A stretch of DNA of 64,000 bases from Paracoccus shandongensis (lineage in GTDB: Bacteria > Pseudomonadota > Alphaproteobacteria > Rhodobacterales > Rhodobacteraceae): positions 1 to 64,000 of the forward strand of contig NZ_JAFLRK010000020.1 of assembly GCF_017315735.1 (NCBI RefSeq). Reading direction: 5' to 3'. The notes beneath the pieces are model-generated. The model made no database searches. It was not told where the DNA came from and worked only from the letters and a program-made list of their open reading frames with translations. Below, one piece after another: positions 23,979 through 33,596 of the stretch (positions within the stretch are counted from its first letter, which is position 1; each line of letters begins with the position of its first letter). Both the position numbers and the translations under genes were made by a program.

Positions 23979-25469
23979 TTACTCCGCCGCCTCGCTCACC
24001 GCCGTTTCCGACCCGGTCTTCATGCGGAACCCGCGCTCCAGCTGATCGAACGGCGCCACCGGATAATCGCCCGAGAAGCAGGCGTCGCAATACTGGGGGC
24101 AGGCCTTGTTGCGGCCCCCGGCCTCGCCCACGGCGCGGTAAAGCCCGTCCAGGGACACGAAGGCCAGCGAATCGACGCCGATCCAGTCGCGCATCTCCTC
24201 GGGCGTCATGTTCGCGGCCAGCAGCTTGTCGCGGTCGGGCGTGTCCACGCCATAGAAGCAGGGCCAGGCGGTCGGGGGCGAGGCGATGCGGAAATGCACG
24301 GCGGCCGCGCCCGCGTCCAGGATCATGTCCTTGATCTTGCGCGACGTGGTGCCGCGCACCACGCTGTCATCCACCAGAACCACCCGCTTGCCCGCGATCA
24401 GCGACCGGTTCACGTTCAGCTTCAGCCGCACGCCCATGTTGCGGATCTGCTCGGTCGGCTCGATGAAGGTGCGGCCCATGTACTGGTTGCGGATGATCCC
24501 CATGCCATAGGGAATGCCCGATTCCTGGGCAAAGCCGATGGCCGCGGGCGTGCCGCTGTCGGGAACGGGGCAGACCAGATCGGCCTCGATCGGCGCCTCG
24601 CGCGCCAGTTCCACGCCGATCTGGCGGCGCGTTTCATAGACCGACCGCCCGCCGATGATCGAATCGGGGCGCGAGAAATAGACGTGCTCAAAGATGCAGA
24701 ACCGCCCCTTGGACGGCCCGAAGGGGCGTGAGCTTTCGACCTCGCCCTTGGAAATCACCACCATCTCGCCCGGCTCGATTTCCCGGATGAACTCGGCACC
24801 GATGATGTCCAGGGCGCAGGTCTCGGATGCCAGCACGAAGCCGTCGTCGCCCACCTTGCCCAGCACCAGCGGACGCACGCCCAGGGGATCGCGCACGCCG
24901 ATCAGCTTGGTGCGGGTCATGGCGATGACGGAAAACGCGCCCTCGACCCGGCGCAGCGCGTCCTTCATCCGTTCGGGAATGTTGCGCTGGATCGACCGCG
25001 CCATCAGGTGGACGATGCATTCGCTGTCCGACGAGGACTGGAAGATCGACCCGCGCTCGATCAGCTCGCGGCGCAGGGCGGCGGCATTGGTGATGTTGCC
25101 GTTATGGGCGATGGCGCAGCCGCCCATGTGGAATTCGCCGAAAAAGGGCTGCACGTCGCGGATCGCGGTCGCGGCCTTGGTCCCGGCGGTGGAGTATCGC
25201 ACATGGCCGATGGCCAGCGGGCCGGGCAGGGTGGCCATCACCTCGGGCTTGGTGAAATTGTCGCGGACATAGCCGAAGCGGTGCGCGCTGTTGAAGCCAT
25301 GCTCGGGGTCGTGGGCGATGATGCCGCCCGCTTCCTGGCCGCGATGCTGCAACGCGTGCAGGCCCAGGGCCACGAAGCTGGAGGCGTCCGTCACGCCGAT
25401 GGCGCCAAAAATGCCGCATTCTTCGTGCAGGCGGTCCGAATCGAACGGATGGGCCAGGAATGGTTGCAT
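23979..25469 (-). CDS. purF: amidophosphoribosyltransferase
   Basis: A 496-residue enzyme of the first committed purine step, making phosphoribosylamine from PRPP and glutamine. A short propeptide precedes 'ECGIFGAIG', whose Cys becomes the N-terminal nucleophile of the glutaminase domain. The PRPP-binding loop is 'RVVLVDDSVVRGTTSRK' in the second half. 'CPQYCDACFSGDYP' near the C terminus suggests the [4Fe-4S]-type subgroup known from Bacillus. The ATG at 25469 starts at the usual propeptide; the frame upstream is not conserved. It is downstream of cvpA, as in many bacteria. Confidence 0.96.
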   Translation of the reverse strand: MQPFLAHPFDSDRLHEECGIFGAIGVTDASSFVALGLHALQHRGQEAGGIIAHDPEHGFNSAHRFGYVRDNFTKPEVMATLPGPLAIGHVRYSTAGTKAATAIRDVQPFFGEFHMGGCAIAHNGNITNAAALRRELIERGSIFQSSSDSECIVHLMARSIQRNIPERMKDALRRVEGAFSVIAMTRTKLIGVRDPLGVRPLVLGKVGDDGFVLASETCALDIIGAEFIREIEPGEMVVISKGEVESSRPFGPSKGRFCIFEHVYFSRPDSIIGGRSVYETRRQIGVELAREAPIEADLVCPVPDSGTPAAIGFAQESGIPYGMGIIRNQYMGRTFIEPTEQIRNMGVRLKLNVNRSLIAGKRVVLVDDSVVRGTTSRKIKDMILDAGAAAVHFRIASPPTAWPCFYGVDTPDRDKLLAANMTPEEMRDWIGVDSLAFVSLDGLYRAVGEAGGRNKACPQYCDACFSGDYPVAPFDQLERGFRMKTGSETAVSEAAE

Positions 25470-25534
25470 CGCGGCGGTCCTGAATGGCTGTGCAGCTGTC
25501 CCGCCCCATGTAGTGCGGGTGCGTCCGAAAGTCA

Positions 25535-25558
25535 CGCCCCCGCGCGGCGGCGGGGGCG
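25535..25558. terminator. G:C-rich hairpin between cvpA and purF
   Basis: CGCCCCCGC (25535-25543) and GCGGGGGCG (25550-25558) form a 9-base stem. The T run (25560-25564) is on the plus-strand side, so for the leftward cvpA transcript it is at best a weak terminator or a processing hairpin. Confidence 0.35.
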
Positions 25559-25607
25559 GTTTTTCGTCACCAAATCGTCATGGCAGGTCTGCCATGCAGC
25601 ACGTGCA

Positions 25608-26201
25608 TCAGTTCGCGGGCGGCGTTTCCTGGGCCGAGGGGGCGGCGGTCGCCGTGCAGCCCGCCACCATCTGCTCGTACCGGCTGACGATCCAGCCGGG
25701 CGCGTCGTCGGGAACCTGCTGGTCCAGCTGGCCGCGCATCCGCTCGAACACCTGGGCCGAGCGGCTGTTTTCCACGACCGCGACCTGCTGGCTGGTCATC
25801 ACGCGGTCATAGACGATGAAGGCGATGGCGACCAGCAGGATGCCGCGCGCCACCCCGAACAGGAAGCCCATGCCCTGGTCCACCCCGCCAAGCGCGGATC
25901 GTTGCACGACCGACGAAAACAGCGGCGTGATGATCGAGAACACGACAAGCGCCAGGGCGAAGACCACGGCGAAGCCCGCGATGGTGGCCAATTCGCAACT
26001 GTCGCCCAGGAAACGGTCCAGCACGGGCAGCTGCGCGATCAGCGGGCGCATTGCGGCGGCGAAGATGAAGGCCAGGATGGCCGCGCCGATCCATCCCAGG
26101 ATCGCCAACGATTCGCGCACGAAGCCGCGCGACCAGGCCAGGATGGCCGAAAGGATGATGACCGCAGCCACCACCGCGTCGATAACTGTAAACCCGTCCA
26201 T
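25608..26201 (-). CDS. cvpA: CvpA family membrane protein
   Basis: A 197-residue protein with four hydrophobic helices in the first 125 residues and a soluble tail. The start 'MDGFTVIDAVVAAVIILSAI' and the 'LAWSRGFVRESLAILGWIG' segment are typical of CvpA. The gene was named for colicin V production in E. coli and often precedes purF, as here; its role concerns the cell envelope but is not settled. The Ala/Pro-rich C terminus is variable. It lies between radA and purF on the same strand. Confidence 0.9.
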   Translation of the reverse strand: MDGFTVIDAVVAAVIILSAILAWSRGFVRESLAILGWIGAAILAFIFAAAMRPLIAQLPVLDRFLGDSCELATIAGFAVVFALALVVFSIITPLFSSVVQRSALGGVDQGMGFLFGVARGILLVAIAFIVYDRVMTSQQVAVVENSRSAQVFERMRGQLDQQVPDDAPGWIVSRYEQMVAGCTATAAPSAQETPPAN

Positions 26202-26243
26202 GGCCTCGCCCCTCGCGCCGGTTATGGTTCTTTATCAGGCACT

Positions 26244-27608
26244 TCAGCCGGCGCCGAAGACCTCTCCTGCAAATCCCGTCAGGTCGGCGATGCGCCGCAC
26301 GCTCATCCCGCCTGCGCCCTCGACCTTTTGGCTGTCGGGCAAAATCGCCTGTGAAAAACCAAGTTTCTGCGCTTCTTTCAACCTGTTTTCGGCCTGGGCC
26401 ACGGGACGCAGCGCGCCGGACAGGCTGATTTCGCCGAACAGCACGGCTTCCGGGGGCAGGGCGCTGTCCTCGCGCGCCGACAGAAGCGCGCCCGCTATGG
26501 CAAGGTCGGCGGCGGGTTCGTTGACCCGCATCCCGCCCGCGACGTTCAGGAACACGTCCAGTCCCGCGAAGGGGATGCCGCAGCGCGCCTCCAGCACCGC
26601 CAGGATCGTGCTGACCCGACCGCTATCCAGGCCCACCACCGTGCGGCGGGGGGAAGCGAGCGTTGAAGGGGCGACCAGCGCCTGCACTTCGGTCAGGACG
26701 GGACGCGTGCCCTCGATCCCGGCAAAGACGGCGCTGCCGGGTACCGGCTGGCCGCGTTCGGACAGGAACAGCGCCGAGGGGTTGGCGACCTCGGCCAGCC
26801 CGCTGCCGGTCATCTCGAAGACGCCGATCTCGTCCGCCGGGCCGAAGCGGTTCTTGACCGACCGCAGGATGCGGAACTGGTGGCCGCGCTCGCCCTCGAA
26901 ATAGATCACGGTATCGACCATGTGTTCCACCACGCGGGGACCGGCGATCTGGCCTTCCTTGGTGACATGGCCCACCAGGAAGATCGCCACGCCTTTGCGC
27001 TTGGCGAATGTCACCAGCTCATGCGCCGCCGCCCGGACCTGGGCCACGCTGCCGGGCGCGGCCTCGACCTGGTCGGACCAGAGCGTCTGGACGGAATCGA
27101 TGATCGCTAGATCAGGGCGTTCGTTGTCCAGCGTGGTCAGGATGTCGCGCAGGTTGGTTTCCGCCCCCAGCCGGACCGGCGCATCCGCCAGACCCAGCCG
27201 TTGCGCGCGCATCCTGACCTGGGCGCTGGCCTCCTCGCCGCTGATATAGACGGCGTTGGCACCGCGCCGCGCGAAGGCCGCAGCCCCCTGCAACAGCAGC
27301 GTCGATTTGCCGATGCCGGGATCGCCGCCCACCAGGATGGCGCTGCCGGGCACAAGGCCGCCGCCCAGGACGCGGTCCAGTTCCTCCATCCCCGACAGGC
27401 TGCGCGGGGGCGGGGCCTCGGTCGTCATCAGGCTGGACAGCGGGACCGCGCGGCCCTTGTGGGCGCCAAGGCCCCGGCCCGGTCCCTGGGACAGGGGCGC
27501 TTCCTCGACGATTGTGTTCCAGGCCCCGCAGGCGTCGCAGCGCCCGGCCCATTTCTTGTGGGACGCACCGCAGGCGGTGCAGGTGAAAGCATTGGTGGAT
27601 TTTGCCAT
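26244..27608 (-). CDS. radA: DNA repair protein RadA (Sms)
   Basis: A 454-residue protein. An N-terminal C4 zinc finger ('CTACGASHKKWAGRCDACG') is followed by a RecA-like ATPase with Walker A 'GGDPGIGKSTLL', Walker B near 'PDLAIIDSVQTLW', and the RadA-specific 'VKNRFGPADEIGVFEM'. The C-terminal third is a Lon-protease-like fold without protease activity. RadA drives branch migration of recombination intermediates. It is first on this strand before cvpA and diverges from the lolCE gene. Confidence 0.96.
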   Translation of the reverse strand: MAKSTNAFTCTACGASHKKWAGRCDACGAWNTIVEEAPLSQGPGRGLGAHKGRAVPLSSLMTTEAPPPRSLSGMEELDRVLGGGLVPGSAILVGGDPGIGKSTLLLQGAAAFARRGANAVYISGEEASAQVRMRAQRLGLADAPVRLGAETNLRDILTTLDNERPDLAIIDSVQTLWSDQVEAAPGSVAQVRAAAHELVTFAKRKGVAIFLVGHVTKEGQIAGPRVVEHMVDTVIYFEGERGHQFRILRSVKNRFGPADEIGVFEMTGSGLAEVANPSALFLSERGQPVPGSAVFAGIEGTRPVLTEVQALVAPSTLASPRRTVVGLDSGRVSTILAVLEARCGIPFAGLDVFLNVAGGMRVNEPAADLAIAGALLSAREDSALPPEAVLFGEISLSGALRPVAQAENRLKEAQKLGFSQAILPDSQKVEGAGGMSVRRIADLTGFAGEVFGAG

Positions 27609-27732
27609 CAGCGTGATGTGGCATCTGCGGACAGCCGCCGCAAGTTCCCTGTTCGTTCAAAGTCACGCCATTGTCGGCTTGATCTTTCGGGGCGGCCCGG
27701 TCAGGTTCCCCGCGCAAAATCAAGGCATCCCG

Positions 27733-29034
27733 ATGGCCACACCCCGACCGTTCTCGCGTTACGAATTCACCATCGCCTGGCGATACCTGCGCGCCCGTCG
27801 GGCCGAAGGCGGCGTCAGCGTGATGACCTGGATCAGCCTGATCGGCATCGCCCTGGGGGTCATGGCGCTGATCGCCACGCTGGCCGTGCGCGCGGGTTTC
27901 CGGGCGGAATTCGTGGACACCATCCTGGGGGCGAACGCCCATACCACCGTCTACATGGCCCCGCAGCGGATCACCAACGAGTTCACCGAGGATGTCTATG
28001 TCGTCCCCGGCCGCATTGCCGATTACGACGCCATGGCCGCCAGGCTGGCGCAGGTTCCGGGCGTCACGCGCACCGCTCCGGTCATTCGCGGGCAGGTCAT
28101 GGCGACCGCCAACGACAGCTCGAACGTAGCCGAGGTTTTTGGCGTAACCCTCGATGATCTCAAGGCAATGCCGCGGATCGTGGACCCCGAGACCTCGACC
28201 GGCAACCTTGACGACTTCGACCGAGGCATCGCCATCGGCTCGGGCATCGCCCGCGAACTGGCCGTCGGATTGGGCGACAGGATCCGCCTGATCGCCCCCG
28301 AAGGCGCGCGCACCGCCATCGGCACCACGCCGCGCGTCAAGGCCTATGAGGTGACCTACATCTTCAGCGCCGGGCGATACGACATTGACCGCACCCGCAT
28401 CTACATGCCCATGGCCGAGGCGCAGTCCTATTTCAACCGCGAAGGCGTGGCCGACGAGATCGAGGTTTTCGTCACCGACCCCGAGCGTGTGGACGACTGG
28501 ACCCTGCCGCTGATCCAGGCGGCGGGCGAGGGGGCGCAGGTCTGGAACTGGCGCGACTCTTCCGGCTCGTTCCTGGCGGCCCTGGACATGGAAGACGACG
28601 TGATGTTCGTGATCCTGTCGGTGCTGGTGCTGATCGCCTCGATGAACATCACCTCGGGCCTGATCATGCTGGTCAAGAACAAGGGCCGCGACATCGGCAT
28701 CTTGCGCACCATGGGCCTGACCGAGGGCGCGGTGCTGCGGGTCTTCTTCCTGTGCGGCGCCTTCACGGGCGTGATCGGCACGGTCGCCGGGGTGATCCTT
28801 GGCGTGGCTCTCGCGCTGAACGTGGACAACATCATGGCCGCGCTGAACGCCCTGACCGGCGGCGGCGCCTGGCAGCCCGAGGTGCGCGGCATCTATCGCC
28901 TGCCTGCCGAGTTGCGTGCATGGGACATCTTCCGCGCGGTGGCGCTGTCGCTGGCGCTGTCCTTTGTCGTCACCATCTTCCCCGCGCGCCGCGCCGCGCG
29001 CATGAACCCGGTCGAGGCGCTGCGCTATGAATGA
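27733..29034 (+). CDS. lipoprotein-releasing ABC transporter permease LolC/LolE
   Basis: A 433-residue MacB-fold permease. There is one N-terminal helix after '[20 protein letters not shown]', a periplasmic domain of about 230 residues, then three helices with '[20 protein letters not shown]' and the conserved end '[17 protein letters not shown]'. With LolD it lifts outer-membrane lipoproteins from the inner membrane to LolA. A single hybrid permease (LolF-like) is usual in alphaproteobacteria, so LolC and LolE cannot be told apart. The ATG at 27733 is chosen for the family N terminus; longer frames upstream are not conserved. It overlaps lolD by 8 bases. Confidence 0.93.
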   Translation: MATPRPFSRYEFTIAWRYLRARRAEGGVSVMTWISLIGIALGVMALIATLAVRAGFRAEFVDTILGANAHTTVYMAPQRITNEFTEDVYVVPGRIADYDAMAARLAQVPGVTRTAPVIRGQVMATANDSSNVAEVFGVTLDDLKAMPRIVDPETSTGNLDDFDRGIAIGSGIARELAVGLGDRIRLIAPEGARTAIGTTPRVKAYEVTYIFSAGRYDIDRTRIYMPMAEAQSYFNREGVADEIEVFVTDPERVDDWTLPLIQAAGEGAQVWNWRDSSGSFLAALDMEDDVMFVILSVLVLIASMNITSGLIMLVKNKGRDIGILRTMGLTEGAVLRVFFLCGAFTGVIGTVAGVILGVALALNVDNIMAALNALTGGGAWQPEVRGIYRLPAELRAWDIFRAVALSLALSFVVTIFPARRAARMNPVEALRYE

Positions 29035-29698
29035 CGTCCTGCGGCTGGAGGCGGTCGGCAAGACCTATGGCAAGGACGGCCCCGCCCCGGTCCCCGTGCT
29101 GCGCGGCCTGGACCTGTCCGTCGCGCGGGGCGAGGTCGTGGCCCTGGTCGCGCCCTCGGGCGCGGGCAAATCCACGCTGCTGCATATCGCGGGGCTTCTG
29201 GATACGCCCGACACGGGCCGGGTGATCCTGCAAGGCCGCGACATGACCGGCCTTCCCGACCGCGCCCGGACCGAGGCGCGCCGCGCCGATCTGGGCTTCG
29301 TTTACCAATTCCACCACCTGCTGCCCGAATTCAGCGCGGCGGAAAACATCATCCTGCCGCAGCTTGCCAATGGCGTGGCGCCGCGCGATGCGGCCGCCCG
29401 CGCCGCCGACCTTTTGTCCCGCGTGGGCCTGACCGCGCGCGCGGATCACCGCCCGGCGGCGCTGTCGGGTGGCGAGCAGCAGCGGGTGGCCTTTTGCCGC
29501 GCGCTGGCGAACCAGCCCGCGCTGCTGCTGGCGGACGAACCCACCGGAAACCTGGACCCCGAGACATCCGACCGGGTCTTCGACATGCTGATGGCGCTGG
29601 TCCGCGACACCGGCCTGTCGGCGCTGATCGCCACGCACAACCACGACCTTGCCCGCCGCATGGACCGGGTGATCAGCCTGAACAGGGCGGTTGCCTGA
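29027..29698 (+). CDS. lolD: lipoprotein-releasing ABC transporter ATPase LolD
   Basis: A 223-residue ABC ATPase. Walker A reads '[11 protein letters not shown]', the LolD-typical Q-loop is '[19 protein letters not shown]', the signature is '[15 protein letters not shown]' and Walker B is '[12 protein letters not shown]'. It powers release of lipoproteins by the membrane partner encoded just upstream, with which it overlaps by 8 bases. Confidence 0.95.
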   Translation: MNDVLRLEAVGKTYGKDGPAPVPVLRGLDLSVARGEVVALVAPSGAGKSTLLHIAGLLDTPDTGRVILQGRDMTGLPDRARTEARRADLGFVYQFHHLLPEFSAAENIILPQLANGVAPRDAAARAADLLSRVGLTARADHRPAALSGGEQQRVAFCRALANQPALLLADEPTGNLDPETSDRVFDMLMALVRDTGLSALIATHNHDLARRMDRVISLNRAVA

Positions 29699-29750
29699 CG
29701 CAACCCGCCGGGGCAAACTTGACCCAAAAGCAATCAGAGGGACGGCAGCG

Positions 29751-30161
29751 ATGAAGGCAACATACGGGGCGATCTTGTCCGGCATGGCAATGGCGGGGGT
29801 GATCGCGGCCTGCGCGCCTCAGATCACGGACAAGGCTCAGGCGCGCAACGATTTCAATGCCTTGTGCGTCGATTGCCACGGCGCGACCGGGCGTGGCGAC
29901 GGTCCTGCGGCGGCGGGCATGGTGCCCCGTCCGGTGGACCTGACCCGGGTGGCCGCGAAGAACGGCGGCACCTTCCCGCGCCTGCGGGTGATGGGCCACA
30001 TCTATGGCTTCACGCCGGGCCGCAGCGAATCGCCGATGCCGGAATTCGGCGACCTGATGGACGGCCCGACCGTGCCCTATGACGCGGGCGACGGCATCCC
30101 CACGCCCACCCCCGCGCGCCTTGTCGCCCTGATGGAATATGTCGAGGCGATGCAGCGTTGA
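29751..30161 (+). CDS. c-type cytochrome lipoprotein
   Basis: A 136-residue protein with an N-terminal signal ending in a lipobox (I-A-A-C at residues 19-22) and one heme-binding CVDCH. The downstream Met in 'SPMPEFGDLM' is a likely sixth ligand. It should be anchored in a membrane facing the periplasm and carry electrons; the partner is unknown. The ATG at 29751 has GAGGGACGG upstream; an upstream in-frame start would overlap lolD and spoil the signal. It overlaps the next gene by 4 bases. Confidence 0.8.
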   Translation: MKATYGAILSGMAMAGVIAACAPQITDKAQARNDFNALCVDCHGATGRGDGPAAAGMVPRPVDLTRVAAKNGGTFPRLRVMGHIYGFTPGRSESPMPEFGDLMDGPTVPYDAGDGIPTPTPARLVALMEYVEAMQR

Positions 30162-30658
30162 AGCTTTTGCCTGCCGCAGCCCTCGCGGCGACCCTGGCCC
30201 AACCCGCCGCCGCCGACCCGTTCAAGGATTTCGGCACCGCGATGAAATACGGCCTGCCCCTGGCCGCCGCCGTCTGTGCCGCCCGCGACGACCGGCTGGA
30301 GGATTTCGCGGTCCGCGGCGCCTTGCAGGCGGCGGTGGTCTGGGGTCTGAAATCCTGGCTGGACGGCACGCCGGTGTCGCTCCGGCCGAACGGGGAAGGG
30401 AAGGGGTTTCCGTCCGGCCACTCCGCCGCCGCGGCCTTTGGCGCGGCCGACCTAGCGGGCAAGTGTTTTCCCGACGACCGCGCGGCAGGCATCGGCCTTT
30501 ACGGCGCGGCGGGGCTGACGGCGGCCAGCCGCGTTCATGCGGGCGAACACACGATGCAGCAGGCGCTGACCGGCGCGCTGATCGGCTTCACCTTCGGCGC
30601 CGCCGATTTCGGCATCGGCACCGAGGGCGCCAGCTTCAGCATCGGGATGCGTTTCTAA
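30158..30658 (+). CDS. PAP2-like phosphatase-family protein
   Basis: A 166-residue protein with a signal peptide ('LLPAAALAATLAQPAAAD'). It carries the three PAP2 blocks in order: 'KSWLDGTPVSLRPNG', 'FPSGHSAAAAFGA' and 'SRVHAGEHTMQQALTG'. The usual Asp four residues after the last His is Gln here, so the charge relay is altered. The family removes phosphate from membrane lipids or similar substrates. The start is a TTG at 30158 overlapping the cytochrome stop as TTGA, supported by the signal peptide that follows. The stop overlaps the converging hydrolase gene. Confidence 0.75.
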   Translation: MKLLPAAALAATLAQPAAADPFKDFGTAMKYGLPLAAAVCAARDDRLEDFAVRGALQAAVVWGLKSWLDGTPVSLRPNGEGKGFPSGHSAAAAFGAADLAGKCFPDDRAAGIGLYGAAGLTAASRVHAGEHTMQQALTGALIGFTFGAADFGIGTEGASFSIGMRF

Positions 30659-31482
30659 CGCCCGCAGCGGTCCAGCCAAGCGTTGATGGTGGCCAGCGAC
30701 TCCGGCTCGTCCAGCCAAGGGACATGAGCGCGGCCCGGCACCTCGGCAAGGATCGTGTCGGGGCGGCGGCGCAGCATCTCGGCGGCAACGGAAGCCGACA
30801 GCAGGTCGGAATTGGCCCCCCGGATCAGCGCGACCGGCATCCCCGCCGTGGCGTCCCACAGCGGCCATAGATCCGGCGCATCGCCCTGGAACGCCGCCAA
30901 AAATGCCTCGCGCAGCGCGGGGTCATACCGGATCCGCAACCCGTCCGGCGTTTCCTCGTAATGCCGCTGCGCATCGGCCAGCCAACGGCCTTCCGGCACA
31001 TCGGCAAAGCCCGGCATCGCCGCCGGCAACCGCTCCGCCAAGGCCTCATGCGTCCGCGCCGCCGGATTGCGCCCGACATAGTCGAAGATCCGCTCCAGCC
31101 CCGAACGCTCGATCACCGGCCCGACATCGTTCAGGCACAGCCCCAGCAGCCGGTCATGCGCCACGGCGGCCAACAGCATCCCGATCAGCCCGCCGCGCGA
31201 CGTGCCCAGCACCGCCGCCCGGCCGATCCCCAGATGATCCAGCAGCGCCAGCGCATCCTTGCCCTCCTGCGGCACGGTATAGCTCGCTGCGCCCGTCCAT
31301 TCCGACTGCCCGCGCCCGCGATAATCCATGCGGATCAGCCGCACGCCCGCCAGATGCGGCGCGACATAGTCGAAATCGCCCATGTTCCGCGTCAGCCCCG
31401 CAAGGCACAGAACCGGCAGTCCTTCGCCCTCATCCGAAAAGGCCAGCCGCGCCCCGTCACTCGCCGTAAAGAACTCGACCAT
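30655..31482 (-). CDS. alpha/beta hydrolase
   Basis: A 275-residue alpha/beta-hydrolase. The oxyanion region is 'LCLAGLTRNMGDF', 'IRMDYRGRGQSEW' follows, the nucleophile elbow is 'LGTSRGGLIGM' with Ser, and the catalytic His is near the end in 'VPGRAHVPWLDEPES'. It resembles small esterases of the family; the substrate is unknown. The ATG at 31482 is chosen since the frame upstream passes through a repeated hairpin element. It lies downstream of fabI but is separated from it by that element, so it may have its own promoter. Confidence 0.88.
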   Translation of the reverse strand: MVEFFTASDGARLAFSDEGEGLPVLCLAGLTRNMGDFDYVAPHLAGVRLIRMDYRGRGQSEWTGAASYTVPQEGKDALALLDHLGIGRAAVLGTSRGGLIGMLLAAVAHDRLLGLCLNDVGPVIERSGLERIFDYVGRNPAARTHEALAERLPAAMPGFADVPEGRWLADAQRHYEETPDGLRIRYDPALREAFLAAFQGDAPDLWPLWDATAGMPVALIRGANSDLLSASVAAEMLRRRPDTILAEVPGRAHVPWLDEPESLATINAWLDRCGR

Positions 31483-31489
31483 GCCTGCT

Positions 31490-31540
31490 TTGGACCTCAA
31501 ATATCCCACAGGGGGTCCGGGGGACGTGAAGTCCCCCGGC
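31490..31540 (-). repeat. dispersed hairpin element, copy C
   Basis: CCGGGGGAC (31517-31525) and GTCCCCCGG (31531-31539) form a perfect 9-base stem with loop GTGAA, next to the box TCAAATATCCCACAGGGGG shared with copies A and B. It fills the gap between fabI and the hydrolase gene, both on the minus strand, and probably ends the fab transcript. Confidence 0.75.
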
Positions 31541-31546
31541 TTTACC

Positions 31547-32335
31547 TTACAAATTCTCGCTCTGCGGCATCCCCAGGACGTGATATCCGCCATCGACCAG
31601 CACGACCTCTCCGGTGGTGCAGGCGCCCCAGTCCGACAACAGCCAGACGGCGGTGCCGCCGATCGCCTCCAGCGTGGCATTGGCGCGCAGGGGGGCGTTG
31701 GCCTCGGTATGGCGGAAGGTCTTGCGCGCCCCGCCGATGGCCGCGCCCGCCAGCGTCTTCATCGGGCCGGGGCTGATCGCGTTCACCCGGATCCCGTCCG
31801 GCCCCAGGTCGTTGGCCAGATAGCGCACGGCGGATTCCAGCGCCGCCTTGGCGACACCCATGACGTTATAGAAGGGCGTCACCCGGTTCGACCCGCCATA
31901 GGTCAGCGTGATCAGCGACCCGCCCTCGGCCATCAAGGGATGGGCGCGCCGCGCCACCTCGATCAGCGAATAGCACGAAATCTCAAGGCTGTGCTTGAAG
32001 TTCGCCCGGCTGGTGTTCACGAACCGGCCGGTCAGCTCGTTCTTGTTGGAAAAGGCGATGGCGTGGATCACGAAGTCCAGCTTGCCCCAGCGATCCGTGA
32101 TCGCCGCGAAGGCCGCGTCCAGCGAGGCGTCGTCGGTCACGTCCACGTCCAGCAGGAAATCCGACCCCACCGATGCCGCCAGCGGCTGCACCCGCTTGCC
32201 GAACGCCTCGCCCTGATACGAGAACGCCAGTTCCGCCCCCTGGTCCGCCACCGCTTTCGCAATGCCCCAGGCGATCGAGTGGTCGTTGGCGACCCCCATC
32301 ACAAGCCCGCGCTTGCCCTTCAGAAGATCGCCCAT
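31547..32335 (-). CDS. fabI: enoyl-[acyl-carrier-protein] reductase (NADH)
   Basis: A 262-residue short-chain dehydrogenase of the FabI type. The N-terminal 'KGKRGLVMGVANDHSIAWGI' is the FabI-specific cofactor loop and Y-x6-K is present as 'YNVMGVAK'. 'ISPGPMKTLAGAAI' is the mobile substrate loop. It carries out the last reduction of each fatty acid elongation round. The ATG at 32335 is preferred over the TTG one codon upstream. It is the third gene of the fabA-fabB-fabI run. Confidence 0.96.
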   Translation of the reverse strand: MGDLLKGKRGLVMGVANDHSIAWGIAKAVADQGAELAFSYQGEAFGKRVQPLAASVGSDFLLDVDVTDDASLDAAFAAITDRWGKLDFVIHAIAFSNKNELTGRFVNTSRANFKHSLEISCYSLIEVARRAHPLMAEGGSLITLTYGGSNRVTPFYNVMGVAKAALESAVRYLANDLGPDGIRVNAISPGPMKTLAGAAIGGARKTFRHTEANAPLRANATLEAIGGTAVWLLSDWGACTTGEVVLVDGGYHVLGMPQSENL

Positions 32336-32347
32336 CAATGACCCCGC

Positions 32348-33577
32348 TTAATCCTGATACTTCGACATCAGCAAGGTGGCGTTCGTTCCCCCGAAGCCGA
32401 AGCTGTTCGACAGCACCGAGTCGAGGCCGGCATTGTCCACCCGGCTTGTGGCAATCTCGCCCGGCTGGATCTCGGGGTCTAGGGTCGTCACGTTTGCAGA
32501 TGCTGCAATGAAGTCATTTTGCAACATCAGCAGGCTGTAGATCGCCTCGTGCACGCCCGTTGCGCCCAGGGAATGCCCGGTCAGCGACTTGGTGGAACTG
32601 ATCGGCGGCGTGTTCCCCTCGCCCCAGATGCGGCGGATCGCCTTGACCTCGCCGATGTCGCCCACCGGGGTCGAGGTGCCATGCGCGTTGATATAGCTGA
32701 CACGGCGGCCTTCCGGCAGCGTGGACAGGGCCAGCCGCATCGACCGCTCGCCGCCCTCGCCCGAGGGGGCCACCATGTCGTAACCGTCGCTGGTCGCGCC
32801 ATAGCCGGTGACTTCGGCATAAATCTTGGCCCCGCGCGCCAGCGCATGGGACAGTTCCTCCAGCACCACGACCCCGCCGCCGCCCGCGATGACGAAACCG
32901 TCGCGGGTCGCGTCATAGGGGCGGGACGCGGTTTCCGGCGTGTCGTTGTATTTCGACGACATGGCGCCCATCGCGTCGAACAGGCAGGACAGCGTCCAGT
33001 CCAGTTCCTCGCCCCCGCCGGCGAAGACGATGTCCTGCTTTCCCATCTGGATCTGTTCCACCCCGTTGCCGATGCAATGGGCCGATGTGGAACAGGCCGA
33101 GGTGATGGAATAGTTCACGCCCTTGATCTTGAAGGGCGTGGCCAGACAGGCCGAGTTGGTGGACGACATGCAGCGCGTCACCATGAACGGACCCATCTTC
33201 TTGGGCGCGCCCTTTTCGATAACGGTCTGGTGCGCCTCGAAGAAGTTCGAGGTGGACGGCCCGCCCGATCCCATGATCAGGCCGGTGCGCGGGTTCGACA
33301 CGTCGCCTTCCTCAAGCCCGCTGTCCTTGATCGCCTGTTCCATGGCGATGAAGTTGTATGCCGCGCCCGGACCCATGAAGCGCAGGTTGCGCTTGTCGAT
33401 ATGGTCCTCCAGCACGATCTGGGGCATCCCGTGGATCTGGCTGCGAAAGCCGTGTTCCGCATATTCGGGCGCGAAGACGATGCCCGAACGGCCCGTCTTC
33501 AGGCTTTCCGTGACCTCGCCTGCGTTGTTGCCGATGGGCGAGACGATGCCAAGGCCGGTGATGACGACGCGTCGCAT
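32348..33577 (-). CDS. fabB: beta-ketoacyl-ACP synthase I
   Basis: A 409-residue condensing enzyme starting '[16 protein letters not shown]'. The catalytic triad is visible: Cys in '[14 protein letters not shown]', His in '[13 protein letters not shown]' and His in '[12 protein letters not shown]'. FabB elongates the cis-unsaturated intermediates made by FabA, so the pair controls unsaturated fatty acid content. It lies between fabA and fabI with 12-19 base gaps. Confidence 0.96.
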   Translation of the reverse strand: MRRVVITGLGIVSPIGNNAGEVTESLKTGRSGIVFAPEYAEHGFRSQIHGMPQIVLEDHIDKRNLRFMGPGAAYNFIAMEQAIKDSGLEEGDVSNPRTGLIMGSGGPSTSNFFEAHQTVIEKGAPKKMGPFMVTRCMSSTNSACLATPFKIKGVNYSITSACSTSAHCIGNGVEQIQMGKQDIVFAGGGEELDWTLSCLFDAMGAMSSKYNDTPETASRPYDATRDGFVIAGGGGVVVLEELSHALARGAKIYAEVTGYGATSDGYDMVAPSGEGGERSMRLALSTLPEGRRVSYINAHGTSTPVGDIGEVKAIRRIWGEGNTPPISSTKSLTGHSLGATGVHEAIYSLLMLQNDFIAASANVTTLDPEIQPGEIATSRVDNAGLDSVLSNSFGFGGTNATLLMSKYQD

Positions 33578-33596
33578 GGCGCCTCCTCCTTATTGC

